This document shows positions 27,001-35,740 of a stretch of DNA of 64,000 bases, piece after piece. The number at the start of each line of letters is the position of its first letter. Position 1 is the first letter of the stretch. The notes under the pieces were generated by a model that had not been told where the DNA came from, searched no databases, and worked only from the letters and a program-made list of their open reading frames with translations. The position numbers and the translations under genes were made by a program. The stretch covers positions 96,286,001-96,350,000 of the forward strand of contig CM034546.1 of the NCBI GenBank assembly GCA_020055645.1. The letters run 5' to 3'. This stretch comes from Tomocerus qinae (taxonomy: Eukaryota > Arthropoda > Collembola > Entomobryomorpha > Tomoceridae).

Positions 27001-28803
27001 CAAATATTTCTTCTATTCAATGATAATTCTAAACAACTGAAGGTATTCTGCCAGGTTAATTGTCATTCTCTGTTGCTTCAATGCATGTATTATTTAAGTA
27101 TTACGGTTCGGTCAGTACATAAGAATTAATTGGTGGACCTACTATAGTGTGGATTATTTTTTCCTGAGAATTGGTAATCCAGTAATCATTGAGTCATGAT
27201 CTCTTTAAAATTAGAAATATTCTGCAAGGCAAAACGTCCTAAATAAGTATTATGCATTAATAAATATTGTTTCTTCAAATACAAATCACAGGTATGAGAG
27301 GTCCATTTTTTTAGGTGATTGCTACATTAATTTTGCAGTTAAGTTAAGAATCTAATGGATAACAACTGTATTTTAATGTAGATATTCTAAATTCTGTAGA
27401 ACATGGTTAAGTTACAAATTTAATCAGTATTCGGTAATTGTTACATCAATCTCCTAGTTGAGAATTAATGGATCTGCAATATTTAAAAGAAAGTTAATTA
27501 ATTGTGGCTGATTGATAGTGGTATATAAGACAGATTGAAAAGTTAAACTGCTTGTATGCATGCAAATAAGTGCAATACACATATTCAAGACATTTTACAT
27601 TGATAGATGCTGTAACTTGTAGGTATAAGTCATAGAAATGGTAAATCCATGAATTGCATGAATAGGAAGGGGGGAATCAAGAGTAATATAAAGTGAGTCA
27701 AATGGGATGTACAAGAAGTTTGTATCGATCTCCTGGTTTCCTCCTGGCAAGGCGTGGCCCTGTACAAGATTGATGAGTGAAAATCGTGTACTTTGCTATA
27801 AATGCCATTTTCTCTTTAACCCTTGTAACTCTTATTAACAATAAACAAAAGTAATTTTATATTCACCGAGTGCACCTCTACTTTGTAATATTCTACGTGT
27901 TCTCGTGACGAGTATGTTATTTAACAGTTGAAATCAACAATTTAATTCAACTGTCTAGTCCAGAGATGTTTACCGAATAATCCTCATCCCACCAGCTGCG
28001 ACAATGCAGTATGCAGTAACCAATTTACTCTGTAAACACAAATAGTTAGTAATTAAAAGTTGATATGAAGGAAATTAGAATAGACCAACTTCCAGTAAGT
28101 CAGCCAGAATCCTTTTGAATCGACTCTTTATTATTGCGTAACATTCTTCTTAAGATTGTTTGCTAGCACTATCATAGTATACTAATATGTATGGCTAGCA
28201 GAGAATGAAAACTACGATGTAGAATTGATAATGACTTTTGAATTTACAATCAACGTTAAAGCACCTGTTTACACTTTATACTAGTTAGATAACCATTATT
28301 CATATTAGCTCCAAAAACAGGTAGCATATAGATAAAGTAAAAAACTATTCTCAATGCCCATTATTCCCACTAATGCCTAATTGCCAAATACATAATTTCC
28401 TGTTATACATTTTTGATTCTGCTTATGCCCATAATGAGTTACAATTTCATTTTAGGCATAGTAATAGCAAAACAGTTTTAGTTTACAATCCTCTTTTGGT
28501 ATTAGCAGGCATGGAAATTTTTATATTACAAGGGAAACAACGGATGTTAGAATTAGAATAGTACTCTCAACTCTCTGGTTTCAACTGTTTCGAAAAGTTC
28601 AACTTGTCGCTAAAACCTATTCTCACTCCCCGCCAAGAAAGTGGAACATGAATGAATAATCGAATGAATGAGTACCAGACGAGACCAGACCATGGTTTGG
28701 TTAATCAGTCGAGAAGAAACTTTCGGCTATATTCTACACTATTGGCTACACGGCTACTATACCTAAGTATTATATAGGTGTAGTTTTTAAGTGCAGAAGT
28801 TAG
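18011..28803. other. Gene-free AT-rich stretch
   Basis: About 10.8 kb with no gene I can support. A donor-like site at 18045 on the minus strand (cagttcag/gtaagt) lies just upstream of the TATA box and could mark an alternative upstream exon of the secreted protein gene. The remaining open frames are short and AT-driven. I see no tRNA, rRNA or transposase here. Confidence 0.5.
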
Positions 28804-29005
28804 TATAGGACCAAGCACGTATCCAGGAATTTGACCTAGGGGGGGCACACCAAAATATATTAGTAAAATTATGGCATATTCGCGCGAAGCGCGAAAATTT
28901 TTTGGATTTTTAACCTTTATTGACAAAAAAATCGTCTTTTTCTGGTAGCTTAGGGGGGGCCCGGACCCCCCCGGCCCCCCCTCTGGATACGTGCTTGTAT
29001 AGGAC
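28804..29005. mobile_element. hAT-like miniature inverted-repeat element with 8-bp target duplication
   Basis: The element runs from 28812 to 28997 (186 bp). Its ends are perfect 15-bp inverted repeats, CAAGCACGTATCCAG at the left and its reverse complement at the right. It is flanked on both sides by the identical 8-mer TATAGGAC (28804-28811 and 28998-29005). An 8-bp target duplication is typical of hAT (and P) transposons. The inside holds long G and C tracts near the ends, a short CGCGCGAAGCGCG hairpin and AT-rich sequence, and no transposase. It is a non-autonomous element that would need a transposase supplied elsewhere. Perfect ends and target duplication imply recent insertion. A minus-strand frame across it is an artefact of the G/C tracts. 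Confidence 0.85.
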
Positions 29006-29875
29006 TTAGGTAGGTAAGCAGAAGTTTTCAAACGAGCATTTCCCAAGATTTTCTCCTAAGTAGCATATCTGTCTTAAATATATGCTTAGAATGCCATGTG
29101 GGTACTTTGAAAAAGGATCTCTTTATAATTCCAACGTCTTCTTGCAGATATGTTTGTGGAAAATAGCAAAGCATACATCAGTCTAAGAACCCAACTAACC
29201 GCAGAAAATCTACAAAGAAAACGGAAAAGTAGAGAGAAGAATGGGACAGGTCATCCATTATTCGGGCTCCAGATATCGAATGAAATAAAACTTTTTTTAG
29301 AGTTTCAGCCTTAAATCCTACTGCGAGATAGCAAGACGAAATGATAAAAATGACACTACAGACACCTACGTATACTTAAGACGAGCGTCTTCAGATGAAA
29401 AGAAACCCGTAAAAGTTTTAGTTGTCTGTAAGGATGAAACTTTGCTGCTTCTCATTATCATTGTAGGTTCACATTATCTCTGGACTCTACTGTGTACTAT
29501 TAATGTCAGGTTTGTATGAATATGTATATGTACTGGATAAAGCTGCATAATTTTGTGAAATATTACCTTGTTGGATCGTCATTTCATAAGCTAAGTATCG
29601 TAATTTTAGACCATAAATGACAGTAAGACTCTCAATTGATAATATTATTAATATCAATTGAGGATCTTGCAGATCATCTATCGCATTTAAAAATGTACCC
29701 CTCCCTAACTCCCGACAGACCCCGATTAAAGTTATAGTCTTAAATAGATATGCATCAGCACAGTGCAGAGTACTATAGTGGCATTGCATACAAAAATGGC
29801 GACATGCTAAATATGGACGGTTGATTCACTTGCTAAAATAGTTAGGCATAAAATGAAGAATGTTAAACAAATACT
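29006..29875. other. Gene-free spacer
   Basis: No coding sequence, RNA gene or repeat that I recognise lies between the miniature element and the Sec61 gamma 3' end. Confidence 0.5.
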
Positions 29876-29881
29876 TTTATT
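29876..29881 (-). terminator. Possible polyadenylation signal of the Sec61 gamma gene
   Basis: AATAAA on the minus strand, about 270 bases past the Sec61 gamma stop codon, is the first canonical signal I noticed downstream. Its use is inferred. Confidence 0.35.
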
Positions 29882-30153
29882 GTTGAATAATTAATTTAGT
29901 TATACATTACTACCTACTTTGAGTGGTACATTGGCACATATTATTAAATATACAAGATGCTCAGTGAGACCTACAGCTAGCTACATCATTAATGACACTG
30001 AAATTGTCGTAATCTTCCCCTAGTTCCCCTGAGTTTTTGACTGTAAATGTATATAGGTATGTATATTCTTCTTTATCTATATAGCTTTGACTTTATAGTT
30101 GCTTACAGTTATATCATTTTTAGAGCATTGCTACTTTTTCTGCTTTGCTGATG

Positions 30154-30369
30154 CTACCCAACAATGATATTGTTGATAGGAATATGAATGAGTTTCACAA
30201 AAAATCCTAGAAATCCCATAATGCTGAATCCGATTGCCGTCGCTATTGCCACTTTTTGAAATTCTTTGCGATCTGGCTTAGTACATCGTTTAAGAAATCT
30301 CATGGAGTCGATTCCAAATGCACGAACTGGCTTGATGTATGCAGTTAGTAGTTGTTGACGTTGTTGCAT
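30154..30369 (-). CDS. SEC61G: Protein transport protein Sec61 subunit gamma
   Basis: Sec61 gamma (the SecE homologue) is the small clamp subunit of the endoplasmic reticulum translocon, binding Sec61 alpha. The 71-residue reading frame carries the near-invariant core [20 protein letters not shown], then [20 protein letters not shown] and IIVG at the C terminus, with one membrane segment at about residues 43-63. The start is the first ATG after a splice acceptor (ctatccag/aaagATG). An open frame continues upstream but is intron, because a strong donor (tcca/GTAAGTC) lies at 30506 and a 5' untranslated exon (about 30507-30590) precedes it. The N terminus ([19 protein letters not shown]) is longer and more diverged than the MDQV/MDKV start typical of animals. 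Confidence 0.95.
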   Translation of the reverse strand: MQQRQQLLTAYIKPVRAFGIDSMRFLKRCTKPDRKEFQKVAIATAIGFSIMGFLGFFVKLIHIPINNIIVG

Positions 30370-30506
30370 CTTTCTGGATAGCAAGTGGTTAGTATCTCGT
30401 GAACGGGAAAATATCTTATAGCAAACGCAAGATGCACAATGCAATAAAATCTTTAAGTAAAATGTAAGGAAATATAGGTATTTGACAAACAAGAGGTTTG
30501 ACTTAC

Positions 30507-30590
30507 TGGACACTCGTCAGCAAAAGTCTGCTATGGTCTTAGTCGTCAACTTGACTTAACACTGCTCAGTCATACAAGCTCATACAGTTA
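30507..30590 (-). other. 5' untranslated exon of the Sec61 gamma gene
   Basis: Inferred from the strong donor at its 3' end (tcca/GTAAGTC) and the matching acceptor at 30374, leaving a 133-base intron. The transcription start is not visible, so the upstream edge is approximate. Confidence 0.45.
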
Positions 30591-31307
30591 TTAAATATCT
30601 TCCTCCAAAGATATAGTCACCGGAAGTTCCTTTGTTTGACATCAATTGATGACCACTGATCAACCTATAAAACAAATATCAGAAAACTGTTGACGACAAA
30701 ATACAAAACTGGTGATACTACATAATATTTATTTATTAACCAATATATTAATGTACCCTTTTTACCGAATAAGTCTCTTCTTCGCATGAAAAAACGTTAA
30801 ACTTAGATCTGATAAAATAAGAGAGTTCTAGTTAAACTCACTTCACTACTGATGGCTGAACTGACGATTGACGATGATGAAGGAAAATAGCAAAGCAAAC
30901 GGTCCCAAAATGGTCATGACTTGCGCGCGTAAAATTCAAAAATTATTTAAAACTAATCAAAATCTCAAATATTTATCACGCGCTTTATTTAGGCTATTTT
31001 ATTTTAATTTTAACAATTTTTACAGCAATGATCATTTGATCATCTTATTTATTTATCATCTTTATTTGGGTTCTGCGAGACTAACGTTATTGCATGATTG
31101 CATATTATTCATATGCATGCAATGGATACTTTGTCAACATATAAGAGCTAATGTCTATATACCTATTAAATGAAGAAATAATATCCTCTAAACTATAGGT
31201 AGCATTCGCCAGCATTACCCTTTTTAAAAAATGAAGACCGTAATGGAACGAATTTCGGAATTCGACCCCATTAAACCCAAATAAATAGGCTTAGTTGGGC
31301 TGTTAAT

Positions 31308-31570
31308 AAGTTCATCTAAATTGGTCTAAGTTCGTCTAAATTGGTCTAAGTTCGTCTAAATTGGTCTAAGTTCGTCTAAATTGGTCTAAGTTCGTCTACA
31401 TTGGTCCAAGTTCGTCTAAATTGGTCTAAGTTCGTCTACATTAGTCCAAGTTCGTCTACACTGGTCCAAGTTCGTCTAAATTGGTCAAAGTTCATCTACA
31501 TTAGTCCAAGTTCGTCTAAATTGGTCTAAGTTCGTCTAAATTAGTCTAAATTGGTCTAAGTACGTCTGCA
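31308..31570. repeat. 20-bp minisatellite, about 12-13 copies
   Basis: The unit AAGTTCGTCTAAATTGGTCT is repeated in tandem with exact 20-base spacing. Variant units carry TCTACA for TCTAAA, CC for CT at the end, or TTAGT for TTGGT. One unit near the right end has a 10-base partial duplication, and the array fades out at 31570. The period is not a multiple of three and no open frame crosses it, so it is not coding. Confidence 0.95.
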
Positions 31571-32334
31571 TACATCTCAACCGCATCACCGGCATCACAC
31601 TATATTCCATTAAGGACATTTAAAAAAGCTGAATATTCCATATTTCCTGGTCATTATACATATCCATGTGCAGCAATTTTACAAAAACTGATTAAGGGTA
31701 TCCTATAATAACATTAAAGAGAGTATATAAAGCATGAAAATATTAAATAGTTCAAATTGCAAAGTCCAGTAATAGATAAAGCCAGGAGAAATTATGAATA
31801 ACATTTGTGTAGGGTGCATGCATTTACATAGATAAAGGCGAGAACAGGTGAACTTCTTCTCACGGTTATAATAGAGTTTCATGATTCAACAAGCAAAAGA
31901 CTTTTGCATAATAACATGTCTTCTATAAATACGAAGGCAGGTGTCCTAACAATTTGTTCAAGTTATAAGGGGACGTAATGGTATAGGAAAGTAGTACAAT
32001 TAAGGAGGGGTGGTAACTTTCAGAGCAAGAAGGATAAATACTGTGACACTTTGCGAGGTGTGCATAAATTGCGATACAATATTATTAGCTCAATATCGTA
32101 AACAAACGCAATGAGGGTATTGCTTATTATTAGTTTACTTTTCAAACAAGCCAAAAACTGTCCTCACTTCAATTTTGTTTGGTGATAATCTGACCTGAAT
32201 CATAAATATCTGGGTAAGTACATTACTACCGTACTAACGACTTGTATCAGATAACGTTTTTTATATCTTAAAAATATTGCGATACTGTACCTAATATACC
32301 ATTTAATTTGCAGTACAACAATGAGTCACAAAAC

Positions 32335-33469
32335 ATGTGCATCTTTGCCTCCACAAAAAAGGCAATATATTATATTCCAAAAGAGGTGGTAAGTACTTCA
32401 TTTCTCTCCGAGTCATTTATTACTTTTAGGCATCAATCATCACTTAAAGTTAATTCAGTAAGAATAGTATACTTATTATTTTAAATTAACAGGAAGACAT
32501 TTTGGAAATGTCAAAACATTTGACACCAGATGCTTACCACTGCCTGACTTCTGAAATTGTCAAGCGTAGTCCGTGCAGCCGCATCCAAATGAACTCTGCT
32601 AAAAATCTTATCGTGGAGATTAACAAGAAGCCAAAAGCTGCTATGCCTCCTAATGAGGGTCAGGAGACGTCTGTGAGTAGGCCCTCCAACCCGATTGACC
32701 TCGGTGCAGCACCAGTTCCTGGCCCCAAAATTTTAAATTGTGGCTTACCTCATTTCCCTACCGTAAGTCAGTTTAATTGAGGATGTTTAAAAATATTTAA
32801 TGAGTTGGCAAGATTTTAATTACACTATTATAATTGGAAATAGGTGCCGTTTATTTACAGAGGTAATTTGATCGCTGAAGCTAAGGAGGTTTCTTTTGAC
32901 GTAGAGAAATTAGAACTCCAGGGAAGTCATAAGCAAGCAGCGTCATCAATTGCCGTGGTCAATGAAAAAGGCAAACTTTTACTGTGGGCAATTATAAATT
33001 ATCCGAAAATATGCAAATATTTTACTAACCTAACAGGGATAACCAAGGAAATGGTAGCTAATGGAAAAACATTAGAGGAGGTTTGTGATTATCTTTTTTT
33101 ATTTAATGATCTACTGGGATTACAATTACTTATTTTATGCTACTACTCACTCATGAAATTTCCACGAAATTAAATACAAATTAATTTTAACAGACATTGC
33201 CTTATATAAAGTCGTGTCTAAAAGGAAAAGTGGTCGTTGCAACTGAAATACAAAAATATTTGGAGTCATTGGATTTGAATGCTAACACCGTTGAAGCTAG
33301 TCAACTAATCGACATTCAAGATTTTTACGTTGATATGAAAAAACAGAAAGTTGGAATGTCGTATTTAAGCAAGCATTTTTTTGGGGTCGACCGGCAAAAC
33401 ATAAATGGTCATCATTCGGAAATTATTGATGCCCGACTGACTATGCTGTGCTATCACCGGATGAAATGA
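32335..33469 (+). CDS. DEDDh (RNase T/REX4-ISG20-like) exonuclease, probably catalytically altered
   Basis: Four coding exons, 32335-32388, 32493-32762, 32844-33080 and 33194-33469, all phase 0, encode 278 residues. Residues 1-108 are a family-unknown N-terminal part with a Pro/Asn-rich linker. From about residue 109 there is a 3'-5' exonuclease fold like REX4/ISG20. The Exo I motif is FDVE (Asp127, Glu129). LTGITKEMV and LSKHFFGVDRQ match the later family blocks, and Exo III is HSEIIDA (His261 to Asp266). The Exo II site, normally His-x4-Asp, reads ATEIQKYLESL, with Tyr209 where the catalytic Asp should be and Thr for His. Activity is therefore doubtful. The start is the first in-frame ATG after an acceptor (ttgcag/TAC). 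The frame is open back to that acceptor, so an upstream exon is possible. The exon 3 donor (GAG/gtttgt) is weak. Confidence 0.7.
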
Positions 33470-33731
33470 TTTTTGAAAATCCACCCAAGTCTACAAAGTT
33501 TTCGCTGTCCTGAATTTGACGAAGAGCGATCTGCCGATGAAAAAGAAAAAGGAACATCTAAAATGGGAAAAATGTACCTGTGGGTATGCAAAGCCGAAAA
33601 AATATCGTTCTCATCTGCTAGAGCATTAGGGTATTTTTGGTAATGCAAATTCAAAACTTTTTGATGATGATAAGTGGGACTTTGGGGGATCAGCGACTCA
33701 AAGTAATGTAAATGATGACGAGTGGGAGTAA
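33470..33731 (+). pseudogene. Broken C-terminal extension of the exonuclease gene with a zinc-finger-like remnant
   Basis: After the stop at 33467-33469 the exonuclease frame stays open with a coding look (QSFRCPEFDEERSADEKEK). A shift to another frame then gives KWEKCTCGYAKPKKYRSHLL, followed by EH. This resembles a C2H2 zinc finger, with Cys-x-Cys and His-x3-His. An in-frame stop (33627-33629) follows, and then LFDDDKWDFGG and an acidic end DDEWE with a stop at 33729-33731. I read this as the remnant of a longer ancestral protein cut by a nonsense change, a frameshift and a second stop. It could instead be a fused 3' fragment of another gene. Confidence 0.45.
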
Positions 33732-34101
33732 GTATTTTTATGATAACATTGGCTATTGGATGACACATGATTAAACAATAAAACATTATATTATAATTAA
33801 AATGAATTGATTATTTACACCATATTAGGATTGCTACCCAATAACATTACATATTATTATCATGCACTTTGAAATAATGTAAAAATGTAGTAATTATAAA
33901 TTTTGAATCAATTAAATTGTCACTCCGGGGTAATTACCATTACAAATCCCACTCGTGAGCTGTAAAATTTTTGAATTTCTATCCTACACTCAAAAAATTA
34001 TATAGTCTATAAAGTAATTGCATTCATTTCTACATCCAAATAACATTACACATTATTGCAATTTACCATATAATTTTTCCATTAATTAAATTGTCATTCA
34101 G
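33732..34101. other. AT-rich spacer with a diverged internal duplication
   Basis: Two similar segments lie about 200 bases apart. Each has TAACATTACATATTATT-like sequence (near 33842 and 34041) followed by ATTAAATTGTCA. No coding sequence is seen. Confidence 0.4.
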
Positions 34102-34915
34102 TCATTCATTTAATCCAAATTTAGTTTTCATGGATTCTTGTACATTAACAAAAACACTCGAATCTTGGTCAGCTATCATTTGTGAGTAATACATCCCATG
34201 CATTTCTTCACTTTTGAGAAATCCTTCGACAATTACATCTGTTTCTATTGAAGTGCTTGTTCCGTTATAGTTTTTAAAACATTTGTGCGGAGAATCAGGA
34301 TGAACTAAACAAGTGTAGCAGCATTTATTTCGAATGTCGATGTGCAACAGTTTACCAGTTCGTACTCCGATGATAACCGCACAACCAGAAAGAGATTTGT
34401 ATGAGTCTCCGTACGATAGCTTTCCCTAACTACCGTCACAACTTATTGCTATACATGGAATACCATCATAGTAAAGTTTTTTCATCTTCTAGGGCTAATC
34501 GTAGTTCTTCCTTGCCATTTTCTTTTAAATTTTGAATCAAAGATAGTTCTTGGTATTCATGTATTTTATATTCATTTGATTTGTATAATTTAAAATTAAT
34601 TGGAGGGATATCCATTATTTTTAGTAAATCGAAAAGAGAATCATAGCCCCCACCAGATTCCATTGTTCCCCAAACTGCGGCAGTATTGATTGGTAAGGAA
34701 TTGTTTTTGAGAGTCCATCAAGACTGTAAACTGCCGACCGCAGTGGCCACATGCAATGTGAAATCTGCGACGCAGTCCAATCCATGTCTCTTTTAAAAAA
34801 TTTTAATCACTTTTGAGGCAAAATTTCACATTCTTTTTGTGTTTCTTGGATTAGTATTTGTAATGATTCGACTGAAACCATTCTTCTTCCATTAATGTCC
34901 CAAATTTCGTTCTCT
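34102..34915 (-). pseudogene. Decayed Mutator-like transposase-domain gene
   Basis: Read on the minus strand, blocks of a widespread arthropod protein family with a Mutator-like transposase domain follow one another in the usual order. They are WDINGRRMVSVESLQ, ETWIGLRRRFHIACGHC, then INTAAVWGTMESGGGYDSL, YYDGIPCIAISCDGS, GKLSYGDSYKSLSGCAVIIG, VRTGKLLHIDIRNKCCYTCL and HKCFKNYNGTSTSIETD. The copy is broken. There is a stop at about 34818 after the first block, frame changes near 34720 and 34480, and the Trp of the DGSW block is a TAG codon. It ends at a stop at 34102, well short of the full family length, so it cannot make an active transposase. It faces the exonuclease gene tail to tail. Confidence 0.75.
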
Positions 34916-35130
34916 TTTTTGCTTTGATTTTCTAGCACAACAGGAATAAGCTTTTTGGCTTAAAGTTTTTAATTCTAGTCTTGATTGGTCTATGTCCGCA
35001 TTTTTCACCCATCGTGCAAAAAATCGTCTACCGGGGTGTAGCCGTTTGGGTATCCCACTCAAACGTTTGTACGAGTATCACAATACTTCTTGTCTGACTG
35101 TCTTGTATACAATAATATTGCCAATTAAAT
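34916..35130. other. Spacer upstream of the Mutator-like relic
   Basis: This may contain further decayed N-terminal sequence of the relic, because short open stretches rich in Lys and Arg continue to about 35010 on the minus strand. They are too degraded to assign. Confidence 0.3.
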
Positions 35131-35740
35131 GAGGATTGTATATTTTGATCTATACGTTGATGTCTTGTCGAGTCTGGCTTCTTACTCTAGTTGACCACGG
35201 TGACACTGCTGAAATATGAATAATGAGTTACACTATTCATGCTTCACGTTTTAAAAATAGGAATATCGTATCTAGTAATATGCAATAATAAACTATTCTG
35301 TTTACCCGAATTGCTATGTATGCTCTACGACGTTTTGAGGATTGCAAACAATGATCTTATTGGATTCCCAGTCAATTCATGCAACTAAACACAGTCGGTG
35401 ACAATTACTGTTGAAATACAAAAAAACTAGTTATAATACTCCAAGATGTAGTTTATAAAAATGATGATTTCGAAACTACTAATTTGCAATAAGAAATTAA
35501 TCTTAATTCGCAATTTTTTACCCGTATCAGCTGACGAGGATTTCAAGATCAAACAGAATGATATTTTCGAAGGTTTGGACTCCTAGTCGAGTCTGGCTTC
35601 TAAATCTGGTTGACCACGGTGATAGTTACTGCTGAAACATGAAAATATAATTGCAAAATTTGATGCTGCTAGTAATTTATATAATTAATATGTCACCTCG
35701 AATTAGTTCTCTTATACTTACCACCTCAATTTATCCTTTT
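35131..35740. repeat. Threefold tandem repeat of about 200 bp, diverged
   Basis: Units begin with GAGGATT at 35131, 35337 and 35536 (spacings 206 and 199). Shared later blocks include GTCGAGTCTGGCTTCT (units 1 and 3), CGGTGAC/CGGTGAT followed by ACTGCTGAAA or ACTGTTGAAA, and an AAAAAT...CTA(C/G)TAAT...GCAATAA block. Unit 2 is the most diverged. No open frame runs through it. Confidence 0.75.

Noticed and set aside
28705..29046. 113-codon minus-strand frame rich in Gly, Pro and Lys
   Set aside because: It runs across the miniature transposon. The Gly/Pro stretch comes from its G/C tracts, and there is no transposase signature or splice support.
30370..30513. N-terminal extension of the Sec61 gamma frame
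   Set aside because: It lies within an intron bounded by a strong donor at 30506 and an acceptor at 30374. The family protein is about 68 residues.
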